Positions 1 through 9,094 are shown, counted from the stretch's first letter. The stretch is DNA of 64,000 nucleotides from Neobacillus nitrireducens (GCF_030915405.1 NZ_CP133262.1:3922501-3986500); one strand, 5' to 3'. Notes: generated by a model from the sequence alone, not told the origin. Numbers and translations are program-made.

Positions 1-1035
1 TTTTTCTTTGAAGCGATTTTTTTAGGGATATACATATATACTTGGGATCGATTTGAAAATCAGAAAAAACATTTGCTCCTGCTGATACCAGTGGCCTTAG
101 GCGCCTCATTTTCAGCCGTCTTTATTACGATTGTGAATGCATTTATGAATGCACCAAAGGGCTTTGATGTGGTCAATGGTCAACTCGTAGATGTCAGTCC
201 AATCTTGGCGATGTTTAATCCGGCCATGCCGACTAAAGTGGCCCATGTCGTTGTCACCGCTTATATGACAGCGGCGTTTGTCCTCGCTGCGATTGGTGCC
301 TTCCGGTTACTTAAAGGTTCAAACCATATCTATCATAAAAAGGCGTTGTTTTTAACAATGAAGCTTGGATTGGTCTTTTCCGTCGCAACCGCTCTTTTAG
401 GTGATTTCTCCGGCAAGTACTTGGCTGAATATCAGCCAGAAAAATTAGCAGCAGCTGAGTGGCACTTGGAAACAGGGAAAGGTGTGCCCCTTATTCTTTA
501 TGGTGTCCTTGACAATGGAAAAGTCAAATACGCACTGAAAATTCCTTTTGCGCTCAGTATTCTTGCCCATGAGGTCCCTAATGCAGAAGTGATTGGACTT
601 GATCAATTTCCAAAGGATGAAGTGCCGCCGCTATATATCCACTATTTGTTTGATACGATGGTGACGATTGGGATGTGGATGACCGCTTTGTCTTTGGTGT
701 GCGTAATCGGTATCTGGCGCCAATGGCGTTTCGTTTTGTCTACATGGTTCCGCTGGCTGCTAGTGCTCGGCGGTCCTCTCTCTATCCTTGCGATCGAGGC
801 TGGGTGGTGGCTGGACGAGGTCGGCCGTCAGCCCTGGGTCCTGCGTGGGATTTTGCGAACAAAGGATGCGGCGACGACAAGTGGTCAAGTCGATCTTATG
901 TTGGTTTTATTTGCCGGACTATATCTTGTCCTTGGAATTGGCAGTGTAGTTGTCCTCTGGCGAATGTTCCGGAAGAACACGGTGGAACAGGAACTGGCTG
1001 ACAGAGCCCCCGAGAAAGCGGGTGATGCGTTATGA
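1..1035 (+). CDS. cydA: Cytochrome bd-type quinol oxidase subunit I (5' end outside window)
   Basis: Membrane subunit of the bd-type terminal oxidase, which oxidises quinol and reduces oxygen without pumping protons. The reading frame is open from base 1 (FFFEAIFLGIYIY...), so roughly the first 100 residues lie outside the window. Visible family features are the conserved GRQPW motif (bases 823-837), a His in a membrane helix (AHVVVTAYM) that fits the heme b558 ligand, a FDTM segment that fits the Met ligand, and only a short loop where the long Q-loop of enterobacterial CydA would sit. The stop overlaps the cydB start by 4 nt (ATGA), so translation is coupled. The combination with a CydS-like peptide downstream points to the Geobacillus/B. 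subtilis YthAB type rather than the classical CydAB type. Confidence 0.92.
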   Translation, partial: FFFEAIFLGIYIYTWDRFENQKKHLLLLIPVALGASFSAVFITIVNAFMNAPKGFDVVNGQLVDVSPILAMFNPAMPTKVAHVVVTAYMTAAFVLAAIGAFRLLKGSNHIYHKKALFLTMKLGLVFSVATALLGDFSGKYLAEYQPEKLAAAEWHLETGKGVPLILYGVLDNGKVKYALKIPFALSILAHEVPNAEVIGLDQFPKDEVPPLYIHYLFDTMVTIGMWMTALSLVCVIGIWRQWRFVLSTWFRWLLVLGGPLSILAIEAGWWLDEVGRQPWVLRGILRTKDAATTSGQVDLMLVLFAGLYLVLGIGSVVVLWRMFRKNTVEQELADRAPEKAGDAL

Positions 1036-2060
1036 CACTGGAAATTGTCGGTATTTCAGCTCTGGGGCTGTTTCTGTTTGGATATATTATCATTGCATCC
1101 ATTGATTTTGGGGCAGGATTCTTTAATGCATACAGTACAATATCGGGCAAACAGCATATATTAACAAAGATTATTCACCGCTATCTATCGCCGGTTTGGG
1201 AAGTCACTAATGTTTTCTTAGTGTTTTTCTTTGTCGGCATGGTTGGGTTTTTTCCAAAAACGGCCTATTACTATGGGACGACCTTACTTGTGCCAGCGAG
1301 TATTGCGATTATTTTACTGGCGATTCGAGGGGCCTATTATGCATTTACCACTTATGGGGGACTCAAACATAAACGCTACACCATCTTGTATGGACTAACG
1401 GGACTGTTTATTCCAGCATCCCTGTCGAGTGTATTGACGATTTCAGAGGGCGGCTTTGTAACAATGGTAAATTCCGCCCCTGTCCTCGATTATTGGGCAT
1501 TATTTACCAGTCCATTATCGTGGAGTATTGTGGTCCTAAGTCTAACAGCCGTATTATATATTTCAGCAGTATTTTTGACATGGTATGCCGATCTTGCTGG
1601 GGACGCGGCCGCCACGGACCTATTGCGGAAATATGCGCTTAGCTGGGCAGGACCAGCCATAATTACCGCTGCGGGGATAATATTTGAAATGAGGACGCAC
1701 AACCCAGAACATTATCAGCGCTTACTCGACCTCTGGTGGTTGTTCGGATTGTCTGTTTTGTTTTTTTGTGGAACCGTCTATTTAATCTGGAAGCGACGTG
1801 CCTATGGGCTGGCATTTGGACTGTTGGCAGGGCAATTTGCGCTAGCTTTTTTGGCTTATGGTGCTTCTCATTATCCCTATTTACTGTATCCCTACCTCAC
1901 CCTATACGATAGCTTTACCAATAAATCGATGGCAATTGCTCTGATTGTTGCCTTCATAGCAGGGCTGGGCTTGCTTCTCCCCTCAATATATCTTTTGTTA
2001 AAATTGTTCCTGTTTAACAAGGAATATGTGCAAGGGAATCGGAATGATGAACATGCTTAA
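1032..2060 (+). CDS. cydB: Cytochrome bd-type quinol oxidase subunit II
   Basis: Second membrane subunit of the bd-type oxidase, about 342 residues with roughly eight or nine hydrophobic helices. The N-terminus reads GYIIIASIDFGAGFF, matching the conserved first helix of CydB (the D-G-A-G segment). It starts at an ATG overlapping the cydA stop and is followed 14 nt after its stop by the small cydS frame, so the three form one operon. The sequence is fairly divergent from E. coli-type CydB, as expected for the YthB/CbdB group. No frame damage is seen. Confidence 0.9.
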   Translation: MTLEIVGISALGLFLFGYIIIASIDFGAGFFNAYSTISGKQHILTKIIHRYLSPVWEVTNVFLVFFFVGMVGFFPKTAYYYGTTLLVPASIAIILLAIRGAYYAFTTYGGLKHKRYTILYGLTGLFIPASLSSVLTISEGGFVTMVNSAPVLDYWALFTSPLSWSIVVLSLTAVLYISAVFLTWYADLAGDAAATDLLRKYALSWAGPAIITAAGIIFEMRTHNPEHYQRLLDLWWLFGLSVLFFCGTVYLIWKRRAYGLAFGLLAGQFALAFLAYGASHYPYLLYPYLTLYDSFTNKSMAIALIVAFIAGLGLLLPSIYLLLKLFLFNKEYVQGNRNDEHA

Positions 2061-2074
2061 GGGGGACGAATGTT

Positions 2075-2176
2075 TTGGATGATTTCTTACTTTTCTATGC
2101 ACCGTTTCTTGTCATGCTTGCGTCAATTGCCGTGGCGTTTTGGATTGCACTGAAAGATGATTTTGTGGAAAAATAA
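2075..2176 (+). CDS. cydS: CydS-like 33-residue single-helix subunit of bd oxidase
   Basis: A 33-codon frame (MDDFLLFYAPFLVMLASI...) starting with TTG, preceded by AAGGGGGAC at 2059-2067 with good spacing. It has a short N-terminus ending in YAP, one hydrophobic helix with a Trp, and an acidic/charged tail (KDDFVEK). Length, position after cydB and the F-x-x-x-YAP...FW...LKD pattern match CydS, the third subunit seen in the Geobacillus thermodenitrificans bd oxidase structure, which lies beside a heme in CydA. It is too short for routine gene callers. A terminator follows directly, so it closes the operon. Confidence 0.82.
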   Translation: MDDFLLFYAPFLVMLASIAVAFWIALKDDFVEK

Positions 2177-2187
2177 ACTATTTTTTT

Positions 2188-2215
2188 GCCCTCTTGGTTA
2201 AGAGGGCTTTATTAT
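2188..2215 (+). terminator. Rho-independent terminator after cydABS
   Basis: GCCCTCTT and AAGAGGGC form an 8-bp stem with a GGTT loop, followed by a T-rich run. It lies 12 nt after the cydS stop. Confidence 0.9.
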
Positions 2216-2350
2216 TTTAGGGCTATGGTAATGATGATTGTCTGTGAAAACCTAACAAAGCCATTTAAGGCCCGCACATTATAAAATAAAAGTTTGCAGT
2301 ATTTATGGATTTTCACAATATTGTAAGAGTTGCTACTTGAAAATTTCTAT

Positions 2351-2397
2351 AGTGATGGAAATCACGTTTTACTCATCACCACCTTGTTTATGATAAT
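2351..2397 (+). promoter_or_regulatory. Crp/Fnr-type operator with promoter for the YVTN lipoprotein
   Basis: GTGA-N6-TCAC dyad at 2352-2365 (Bacillus Fnr consensus is TGTGA-N6-TCACA). A -10-like TATGAT/GATAAT lies at 2389-2397, which puts the dyad centre about 41-44 nt upstream of the expected start, the usual position for class II activation by Fnr. There is no good -35 hexamer, as expected for an activated promoter. The motif is seen; the regulator is inferred. Confidence 0.55.
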
Positions 2398-2424
2398 GGT
2401 AGATATTAAGAGGAGGAAGGAAAA

Positions 2425-3498
2425 ATGAAAAAAATTAACTTACTATTAATTGGGCTGCTGTTAATGTTTGGTATTTTACTCGCGGGATGTAGTTCGAATA
2501 AAGAAGAAGGTAATACAGGAAAAAAGGACAATCCATCAAATGTCGAAAAAACTGTGGATAAAGAGGCAAAGTACTATTTTACTGCAAATGAGAGTGGAAG
2601 TATTACAAAGGTAAATGCTGCTGACAACACGGTTGCAGCAACAATTGAGGGAGAAGGAACTGTACATAATATTCAGGTGTCTCCCGATGGTAAAATAGTC
2701 GGAGCAACATTGGTTCCAATGATGGAAGGAAGTCATGATGGAGGGCATGACATGGAGATGAATGGAAATGCTCTTTTCTTCAATACTACCACTAATGAGC
2801 TTCTCAAAAATGTCGAAGTTGGTAACCATCCGGCACACATTGTTTTTACCGTGGACGGAAAGTATGCACTAGTTACAAATAATGAAGACAACACCGTATC
2901 TATCATTGATATGAAAACTTATTCAGTTATTAAAACAATCTCAACTGGAAAAGGACCTCATGGTTTCAGAATATCCCACGACAGCAAATATGCCTATATT
3001 GCTAACATGGCTGAAGATACAGTTAGTGTGGTCAATATTGAAACAATGAAAGAAGAAAAGAAGATTAAAGTGGGGGCAACTCCCGTAACAACAGGAATTA
3101 CGGCAGATGGAAAAACGCTAGTTGTAACTTTGAACGCCGAAAACGCCTTGGCTATCGTGAATTTAGAAACAAATGAAGTCAACAAAGTGGAAGTCGGAAA
3201 AGGACCTGCTCAAGTATATATTGATTCTAGCAACAAACTTGCTTATGTAGCAAATCAAGGGACCGAGGAATCTCCATCTAATTCCATGTCAATTGTCGAT
3301 ATTACAGCTAAAACAGTTACAGCAACAATTGAAACGGGTAAAGGGTCTCACGGTGTGGTAACCAGCAGTGATAATAAATACGCCTATGTTACAAATATGT
3401 TTGAAAATACAGTCAGTGTCATCGATCTTGCAGCAAAGAAGGTAGTAAAGACTTTGGATGTCGGAAAAGTTCCTAATGGCATCAGTATAATGAAATAA
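2425..3498 (+). CDS. YVTN/YncE-type beta-propeller lipoprotein
   Basis: 357-residue predicted lipoprotein: a signal peptide with lipobox LAGC (Cys at about residue 22), a short charged linker, then about seven blades of a beta-propeller. Blades carry the repeated pattern S-x-D-x-K-Y-A-Y-V-x-N and VSVID/VSIID, typical of the YVTN (YncE-like) family. A His/Met/Asp-rich insert (residues about 97-113, with SHDGGHDMEM) could bind a transition metal. A strong AAGAGGAGGAAGG site precedes the ATG. It lies alone behind a Crp/Fnr-type promoter and just upstream of copZ, so a role in metal handling or anaerobic respiration is possible but not shown. Confidence 0.8.
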   Translation: MKKINLLLIGLLLMFGILLAGCSSNKEEGNTGKKDNPSNVEKTVDKEAKYYFTANESGSITKVNAADNTVAATIEGEGTVHNIQVSPDGKIVGATLVPMMEGSHDGGHDMEMNGNALFFNTTTNELLKNVEVGNHPAHIVFTVDGKYALVTNNEDNTVSIIDMKTYSVIKTISTGKGPHGFRISHDSKYAYIANMAEDTVSVVNIETMKEEKKIKVGATPVTTGITADGKTLVVTLNAENALAIVNLETNEVNKVEVGKGPAQVYIDSSNKLAYVANQGTEESPSNSMSIVDITAKTVTATIETGKGSHGVVTSSDNKYAYVTNMFENTVSVIDLAAKKVVKTLDVGKVPNGISIMK

Positions 3499-3583
3499 GT
3501 TTAACCAATTTATGTATACTAAGGTTGGAGTGAACGAGAAGTCCATATTCAATGAACAAATTATGAATTATCTATAAAAGTTG

Positions 3584-3612
3584 TTGTATACTATAGGGGG
3601 GTATGGTAATAT
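3584..3612 (+). promoter_or_regulatory. copZ promoter with CsoR-like operator
   Basis: -35 TTGTAT (3584-3589), a 17-nt spacer and -10 TAATAT (3607-3612). The spacer contains ATAC-N9-GTAT with a run of G (3588-3604), resembling the CsoR box of the B. subtilis copZA promoter. Copper-responsive derepression by CsoR is inferred; csoR itself is not in the window. Confidence 0.65.
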
Positions 3613-3654
3613 ATTGATTATAGAAAGTAACAAAACATGAGAGGGGTTTGAATA

Positions 3655-3861
3655 ATGGAAAAAGTAACATTAAAGGTAAAAGGCATGTCTTGTGGTCATT
3701 GTGTAAAGTCAGTTGAAGGAAGTGTGGGTGCCCTTGACGGCGTGAAGACCGTAATGGTTGATCTCAAGGGAGGCACTGTTGACATAGAGTTTAATAGTGA
3801 GACCGTTGCTCTTGCAACCATTAAAGAAACCATTGATGATCAGGGATATGATGTTGTTTAA
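3655..3861 (+). CDS. copZ: Copper chaperone CopZ
   Basis: 68-residue single heavy-metal-associated (HMA) domain. The metal loop is KGMSCGHCVKS, i.e. GMxCxxC with Cys at residues 13 and 16, and the C-terminus has the usual D-x-G-Y-x-V end (DDQGYDVV). It carries Cu(I) in the cytosol and hands it to CopA. The length equals typical Bacillus CopZ. It has its own CsoR-like promoter and its own terminator, so unlike the usual copZA operon it can be transcribed alone. Confidence 0.93.
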   Translation: MEKVTLKVKGMSCGHCVKSVEGSVGALDGVKTVMVDLKGGTVDIEFNSETVALATIKETIDDQGYDVV

Positions 3862-3875
3862 TTTTAAAACAAAGG

Positions 3876-3902
3876 AACGTGCTATTTTATAGCACGTTTT
3901 TT
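3876..3902 (+). terminator. Terminator between copZ and copA
   Basis: AACGTGCTA and TAGCACGTT form a 9-bp stem with a 5-nt loop, followed by a T run. Confidence 0.88.
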
Positions 3903-3913
3903 AGAAGTGAAAT

Positions 3914-3930
3914 ATACCCCATATAGGTAT
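3914..3930 (+). promoter_or_regulatory. Second CsoR-like operator, upstream of copA
   Basis: ATACC-N7-GGTAT dyad (with CCCC in the left half) between the copZ terminator and the copA ribosome site. It resembles the CsoR box. Core promoter elements around it are weak. Confidence 0.5.
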
Positions 3931-3944
3931 TAGGAGTTGGTTTT

Positions 3945-6368
3945 ATGAGTCAGAACATACAAGAAACCACATTACAAATAACTGGAATGACCTGTGCGGC
4001 CTGTGCTGTAAGAATAGAAAAGGGTTTAAATAAAGTCGAAGGTGTCGAGGCAGCTACTGTCAACCTTGCCCTGGAGCGGTCCTCCATAAAGTACGATCCC
4101 GCTGTAACCAATCTCGGAGCACTCGAAAAAAAGGTTAGAGATTTAGGATACGATGTTGTTACTGAAAAAGCAGAGTTTGATATTAGAGGAATGACTTGTG
4201 CGGCTTGTGCTACGAGGATCGAAAAGGGGTTAAATAAATTAAACGGTGTTTCGAAAGCAAATGTTAATCTGGCTTTGGAAAAGGCAACAGTAGAGTTTAA
4301 TCCATCTGCACTTTCCAAAAATGAGATTATTCAAAAAGTCGAAGCACTTGGATATAGCGCAATGGTTAACGATGAAGCGCAACAAAAGGAAACCGCTGAT
4401 TATCGTCAAAAAGAAATCGAAAAACAAACGGGGAAATTCATTTTTTCCACGATTCTCTCTCTGCCTTTATTGTGGGCAATGGTCGGCCACTTTTCGTTTA
4501 CTTCTTTTATTTATGTACCTGAGATGTTTATGAACCCTTGGGTGCAGCTTGCTTTGGCTACTCCTGTTCAATTTATCATTGGGAAACAATTTTATGTGGG
4601 TGCCTTTAAAGCACTAAAAAATAAAAGTGCCAATATGGATGTCCTTGTAGCCCTCGGAACATCGGCGGCTTACTTTTATAGTGTTTATTTATCTTTTTCT
4701 GCTCTCGGTGGAACGGCCCATACGGTGGAACTCTATTATGAAACAAGTTCAATTTTAATTACCTTGATTATTCTTGGAAAGCTTTTTGAAGCAAAGGCAA
4801 AAGGACGCTCGTCAGAAGCAATCAAGAAACTGATGGGACTGCAGGCAAAGACAGCTTTAATCGAAAGGAACGGGATCGAACAAGAAGTTCCACTTGAAGA
4901 AGTGATCGTCGGAGATATTATCCATGTCAAACCAGGTGAAAAGATTCCAGTAGATGGACGAATTGTTGACGGACGATCAGCGATTGATGAATCAATGCTA
5001 ACAGGGGAAAGTGTTCCAGTCGACAAAAGCATTGGAGACGAAGTAATTGGAGCAACCATTAATAAAAATGGATTCTTAAAAATTGAAGCAACAAAGGTTG
5101 GCAAAGATACAGCGCTAGCCCAAATCATTAAGGTTGTTGAAGAAGCACAAGGCTCGAAAGCACCAATCCAGCGCCTTGCCGACCAAATTTCAGGTGTGTT
5201 TGTCCCGATTGTGGTTGGGATTGCAATTGTTACCTTTATCGTGTGGTATTTATGGGCAGCACCTGGGGATTTTGCCGAAGCGTTAGAGAAAATGATTGCT
5301 GTTTTGGTCATTGCTTGTCCCTGTGCTCTTGGTCTTGCAACGCCTACATCAATTATGGCTGGCTCAGGCCGCGCAGCTGAATTTGGAATCCTGTTTAAAG
5401 GTGGAGAGCATCTGGAAATGACTCATCGCATCTCTACCATCATTTTAGATAAAACGGGAACCGTGACAAATGGAGCACCTGTTTTAACAGATGTCATTCT
5501 TGAATCGTCTTCCCTAAACGAAGAAGAATTATTGTCGTTAGTTGGATCGGCCGAAAAGCAATCGGAACACCCGCTTGCGCAGGCCATTGTGGAGGGAATT
5601 AAAGAAAAAGGAATCGACTTCAAAGAGGTAACCACGTTTGAGTCCATTCCGGGTTTTGGAATTATGGCAACTGTTGATGGAAATGAGCTATTGATTGGAA
5701 CAAGAAAGCTTATGAACAAGTACCAAGTCGCCATTGATCCTGCCTTGGATAAAATGGATAGACTGGAACGTGAAGGGAAAACTGCAATGCTTGTGGCAGT
5801 CAATCAAAGCTTCGCAGGAATCGTCGCAGTAGCAGATACCATCAAAGATACCTCTAAGTCTGCCATCAAGCGCCTGAAGGAAATGGGTCTGGAAGTCATC
5901 ATGATTACTGGAGACAACCAGCAAACAGCAAGCTCTATCGCTGCCGAAGTAGGAATTGACCAGGTCATCGCAGAGGTTCTGCCAGAAGGAAAAGCGGATG
6001 AGGTCAAGAAGCTTCAGGCCCAAGGTAAAAAGGTGGCCATGGTTGGAGACGGAATTAATGATGCGCCAGCACTAGCGGTTGCGGACATTGGTATGGCGAT
6101 TGGAACGGGTACAGATGTGGCGATGGAGGCCGCTGACATTACCCTAATCCGTGGTGATTTGAATAGTATTGCCGATGCGATTTATATGAGTAAAAAGACG
6201 ATCAATAATATTAAACAAAACCTCTTCTGGGCATTCGGTTACAACACGCTTGGAATTCCAATTGCGGCTCTAGGTTTCCTTGCCCCATGGCTTGCGGGAG
6301 CCGCCATGGCATTTAGCTCAGTTTCTGTTGTCCTCAATGCGCTCAGACTACAAAAAGTTAAATTGTAG
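3945..6368 (+). CDS. copA: Copper-exporting P1B-type ATPase CopA
   Basis: 807-residue Cu(I) efflux ATPase of the cytoplasmic membrane. Two N-terminal HMA domains each carry GMTCAACA (about residues 14-21 and 82-89). They are followed by eight membrane helices, the TGES actuator loop, the transport motif CPC at residues 458-460, the phosphorylation motif DKTGT at 502-506, the SEHPLA nucleotide-binding motif and the hinge GDGIND at 701-706. The length is normal for Bacillus CopA. TAGGAG precedes the ATG. A small membrane-peptide gene follows 12 nt after the stop, so the two are probably cotranscribed. Confidence 0.96.
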   Translation: MSQNIQETTLQITGMTCAACAVRIEKGLNKVEGVEAATVNLALERSSIKYDPAVTNLGALEKKVRDLGYDVVTEKAEFDIRGMTCAACATRIEKGLNKLNGVSKANVNLALEKATVEFNPSALSKNEIIQKVEALGYSAMVNDEAQQKETADYRQKEIEKQTGKFIFSTILSLPLLWAMVGHFSFTSFIYVPEMFMNPWVQLALATPVQFIIGKQFYVGAFKALKNKSANMDVLVALGTSAAYFYSVYLSFSALGGTAHTVELYYETSSILITLIILGKLFEAKAKGRSSEAIKKLMGLQAKTALIERNGIEQEVPLEEVIVGDIIHVKPGEKIPVDGRIVDGRSAIDESMLTGESVPVDKSIGDEVIGATINKNGFLKIEATKVGKDTALAQIIKVVEEAQGSKAPIQRLADQISGVFVPIVVGIAIVTFIVWYLWAAPGDFAEALEKMIAVLVIACPCALGLATPTSIMAGSGRAAEFGILFKGGEHLEMTHRISTIILDKTGTVTNGAPVLTDVILESSSLNEEELLSLVGSAEKQSEHPLAQAIVEGIKEKGIDFKEVTTFESIPGFGIMATVDGNELLIGTRKLMNKYQVAIDPALDKMDRLEREGKTAMLVAVNQSFAGIVAVADTIKDTSKSAIKRLKEMGLEVIMITGDNQQTASSIAAEVGIDQVIAEVLPEGKADEVKKLQAQGKKVAMVGDGINDAPALAVADIGMAIGTGTDVAMEAADITLIRGDLNSIADAIYMSKKTINNIKQNLFWAFGYNTLGIPIAALGFLAPWLAGAAMAFSSVSVVLNALRLQKVKL

Positions 6369-6380
6369 AGGAGAATGACT

Positions 6381-6509
6381 ATGATAAAAAAATGGACGAT
6401 TGCTGGATTTGCCTATTTGCTTATTGTAATGGCCGGTTACGGCATTTATAGTTCAACAATACAACCTGATTCTATTCCGCAACATAATGATGGAGTGAAT
6501 CACGAATAA
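6381..6509 (+). CDS. Small single-helix membrane peptide downstream of copA
   Basis: 42-codon frame beginning MIKKWTIAGFAYLLIVMAGY, with a GAGGAGA site 7 nt before the ATG and only 12 nt from the copA stop. It has a Lys-containing N-terminus, one hydrophobic segment (residues 7-24), then a polar tail with His residues (PQHNDGVNHE). The layout suggests an N-in, C-out membrane peptide. I do not recognise a family. A terminator follows, so it ends the copA unit. A role as a small accessory of copper export is inference from position. Confidence 0.6.
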   Translation: MIKKWTIAGFAYLLIVMAGYGIYSSTIQPDSIPQHNDGVNHE

Positions 6510-6530
6510 CTAAATAAATTATGATTAGGA

Positions 6531-6562
6531 GGCATAGTGTACCACGTACTGTGCCTTTTTTG
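6531..6562 (+). terminator. Terminator of the copA unit
   Basis: GGCATAGT / ACTGTGCC stem (one G-U pair) followed by TTTTTT. Confidence 0.82.
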
Positions 6563-6684
6563 CTTTAGTAACTTATTATTTCTGTTTCCCCATAATTTCT
6601 CGATTATTTTAGGCTATGATAAGAATAAAATTATCCCAAACCCATGTTATGACATTGGAACGGGGATTCCTCGTTAAGTTATTT

Positions 6685-6736
6685 AAGAAGACCCTGATGT
6701 ACATTTTCTTGTGAAAATGTACATCAGGGTCTTCTT
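6685..6736. terminator. Perfect 23-bp inverted repeat, likely bidirectional terminator
   Basis: Two 23-nt arms (6685-6707 and 6714-6736) pair perfectly around a 6-nt loop. It sits between the copA unit (+) and the 3' end of the ABC transporter operon (-), where a terminator is expected. The stem is unusually long and perfect for this job. Confidence 0.7.
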
Positions 6737-6764
6737 ATCTGGTGGAAAATTTTGGATCCTAGAT

Positions 6765-7508
6765 TTATAAACTACGGTTCAAAAAGGCTTTGGTTCGTTC
6801 AAATTTGGGGTTAGTAAATAACTCAGATGGAGGTCCAGACTCAACAATCTCTCCGTTGTCCATAAAAATGACATGGTTCGCCACTTCCTTGGCGAATCCC
6901 ATTTCATGAGTCACCACAATCATTGTCATGTGTTCTTCAGCGAGATCCTTCATTACTTTCAATACCTCGCCAGTTAACTCCGGGTCCAATGCAGAGGTAG
7001 GTTCATCAAACAATAGAATTTCAGGGTTCATCATGAGTGCACGAGCGATAGCTACTCTTTGTTTTTGTCCACCTGAGAGATTTGCAGGATAGGCGTCTGC
7101 TCGGTCAGTGAGACCAATTTTATTTAAGAGCCCCTTACTCCGCTCGTGTATTGCTGTGGGTGATTCCTTCTTTGCCATTTTTGGAGCAAGTTCCAAATTT
7201 TCTTTTACCGTGAGATGCGGGAAGAGGTTAAAATGCTGGAAGACCATGCCCATTTTTGCGTTGATCTCTTTAATTTCCTGCGGTTTGGCATAGACGCCGT
7301 CCTTTACTAAATGACTGCCTGATACGCTAATCGTACCATCATCTATTTTTTCGAGATGAACCAAGCTACGGAGCATTGTGCTTTTTCCAGATCCGGAGGG
7401 ACCAATCACCGCCACCACATCATTTTTATTTACATCAAAGGTAATCTGTTTTAGTACATCCAACTTGCCGTACGATTTTTTGAGGTTAGATATTTTAATG
7501 ATAGCCAT
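6765..7508 (-). CDS. Polar amino acid ABC transporter ATP-binding protein
   Basis: 247-residue ATPase of the HisP/GlnQ family. Visible motifs are Walker A GPSGSGKS, the Q-loop (FQHFNLF), signature [15 protein letters not shown], Walker [14 protein letters not shown] and the H-loop TH. I chose the ATG at 7508 ([11 protein letters not shown]) because AAGGAG lies 8 nt upstream; an upstream in-frame GTG overlaps that site. It is the last gene of a three-gene minus-strand operon (binding protein, permease, ATPase). Substrate specificity cannot be read from the sequence. Confidence 0.93.
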   Translation of the reverse strand: MAIIKISNLKKSYGKLDVLKQITFDVNKNDVVAVIGPSGSGKSTMLRSLVHLEKIDDGTISVSGSHLVKDGVYAKPQEIKEINAKMGMVFQHFNLFPHLTVKENLELAPKMAKKESPTAIHERSKGLLNKIGLTDRADAYPANLSGGQKQRVAIARALMMNPEILLFDEPTSALDPELTGEVLKVMKDLAEEHMTMIVVTHEMGFAKEVANHVIFMDNGEIVESGPPSELFTNPKFERTKAFLNRSL

Positions 7509-7524
7509 TCTTTCCACTCCTTTT

Positions 7525-8184
7525 TTATTCGAATCTGAATCGTCTTTCGAGTCCTTTAAAGACCATAGTTAAAATGAGTGTCATAATTAGATAAATAAGA
7601 CCCGCCACGAAGAAAGGTACAATCGTAAAGTCGCGGTTTACTGCAGTTTGAGCAAAATGCAACAGTTCCGGTACGGCAACGGCATAAAGAAGTGCAGTAT
7701 CCTTGACTAGTGTTACCGATTCATTTGCGACAGCTGGAAGGGCAATGCGGAACATTTGTGGCAGAATAACCCGTGTCATCGTCTGCCATTTATTCAAACC
7801 GAGAACTTGTGATGCTTCATATTGCCCTTTATCAATCGCAAGAAGCCCGCCGCGAAAGATCTCGGCAAAATAGGCGGCATAGTTCAAGATAAAACCTAAA
7901 CAAGCTGCGACAAAACGATCCAGAACTAAGTATTCTCCTATTACGGGAATCATCGGCAATCCGAAGCATATAAACAGCAGCTGGAGCAAAAGTGGAGTAC
8001 CGCGCATTACGTAAATATAGCCCTCTGCAAATATGGATAAAGGCTTAAAATTACTCTTTACGGCTAGCGTTAACATAAAGCCCAGTGGAATTGATACGAT
8101 AATGGCAATCAAAAACAAGAGGACCGTCATCTGTGCCCCTTCAAGCATTGGTTTTAGGATAGAGATTATATAATTAGAAGACAT
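7525..8184 (-). CDS. Polar amino acid ABC transporter permease
   Basis: 219-residue inner-membrane permease of the HisMQ/GlnP family with about five hydrophobic helices. The cytoplasmic EAA-type coupling loop reads [21 protein letters not shown]. The ATG is preceded by GGAGGAAACC. The ATPase gene starts 16 nt after its stop. It probably works as a homodimer, since only one permease gene is present in the operon. Confidence 0.92.
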   Translation of the reverse strand: MSSNYIISILKPMLEGAQMTVLLFLIAIIVSIPLGFMLTLAVKSNFKPLSIFAEGYIYVMRGTPLLLQLLFICFGLPMIPVIGEYLVLDRFVAACLGFILNYAAYFAEIFRGGLLAIDKGQYEASQVLGLNKWQTMTRVILPQMFRIALPAVANESVTLVKDTALLYAVAVPELLHFAQTAVNRDFTIVPFFVAGLIYLIMTLILTMVFKGLERRFRFE

Positions 8185-8195
8185 AACAGGTTTCC

Positions 8196-8236
8196 TCCAA
8201 AAACAAAACAGGGTTCCCTGAGGAAATCCTGTTTTG
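8196..8236 (-). terminator. Leaky attenuator between binding protein and permease genes
   Basis: On the minus strand, CAAAACAGG (8236-8228) pairs over 9 bp with CCTGTTTTG (8212-8204), with a further short inner stem, followed by TTTTTGG. The position inside the operon fits partial termination that raises binding-protein mRNA above the membrane subunits. Confidence 0.65.
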
Positions 8237-8250
8237 CCCTATATTCGTTA

Positions 8251-9027
8251 TTACTTTAAGACTTTATCTTCGTTAAACCATTTTTTCGAAATTTGAGTGG
8301 CAGTGCCATCCTCATTCATATCATCCATTGCTTTTTGAAGCTTTTTAAGTAATTCCTCATTTCCCTTTTTAACACCAATCCCGTATTCTTCAGGTGCTAG
8401 AGATTCATCAAGTACTTTAAAGGACTCTTTCTCTTTTGCCATATAATAGTTGATAACAACCTCATCAATAACAACCGCATCCAACCGGCCGCTTTTAAGA
8501 TCGGACAAAGCTTGAACATTGTCAGCAAACTCAGTTACTGTCTTTATTTTGGCTTTGATAGGAGCTGCCTCCAAGGCATCCGCCGCAGAAGAAAGTGTTT
8601 GTAAACCTACAACTTTACCAGTTAAATCATCTAATTTAGTTAGCTTTGAATCAGCCATAGTGACGACCACTTGGGCATTTTTCAAATAGGGCTTGGTGAA
8701 AAGGACTTTCTTTTTACGTTCATCCGTAATAGTGTATCCGTTCCAAATGAGGTCAATTCTTCCGCTGCTTAGTTCCGCTTCTTTCGTACTCCAATCGATT
8801 GGTTGGAACTTAACTTTTTCCCCCATTTTTTCGGCTGCTGCTTTAGCTAAGTCTATATCAAAACCAACGATTTCATTTTTGTCATCCCGGAAACCCATCG
8901 GGGCAAATTTATCGTCTATACCAATTATCAGCGTTTTATCCTCTTTTTCCGCTGATTTAGATGAGCATCCTGTAACAATTGAAAACATTGCTGCGATTAC
9001 TAGAATAATAGTTGCTAAACGTTTCAT
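8251..9027 (-). CDS. Extracellular amino acid-binding lipoprotein (SBP family 3)
   Basis: 258-residue lipoprotein: a signal peptide with lipobox VTGC (Cys at about residue 21), then a family 3 solute-binding domain. The N-terminal part reads LIIGIDDKFAPMGFRD, VGFDIDLAKAAAEKMG and LIWNGYTITDERKKKVLFT, the standard SBP_bac_3 signature area. It captures a polar amino acid outside the membrane for the following permease and ATPase. It has an AAGGTGG site and its own promoter upstream. Specificity (Gln, Cys, Arg or other) is not decidable here. Confidence 0.92.
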   Translation of the reverse strand: MKRLATIILVIAAMFSIVTGCSSKSAEKEDKTLIIGIDDKFAPMGFRDDKNEIVGFDIDLAKAAAEKMGEKVKFQPIDWSTKEAELSSGRIDLIWNGYTITDERKKKVLFTKPYLKNAQVVVTMADSKLTKLDDLTGKVVGLQTLSSAADALEAAPIKAKIKTVTEFADNVQALSDLKSGRLDAVVIDEVVINYYMAKEKESFKVLDESLAPEEYGIGVKKGNEELLKKLQKAMDDMNEDGTATQISKKWFNEDKVLK

Positions 9028-9094
9028 TTTAAAATAACCACCTTATCTATATTTTAATTTACTTTAGTACGTTACCATGCTATCACGATACCAT

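Noticed and set aside
4736..5311. 191-codon open frame on the minus strand inside copA
   Set aside because: It is the antisense shadow of the conserved copA coding sequence, with Ser/Thr-rich low-complexity translation and no ribosome site.
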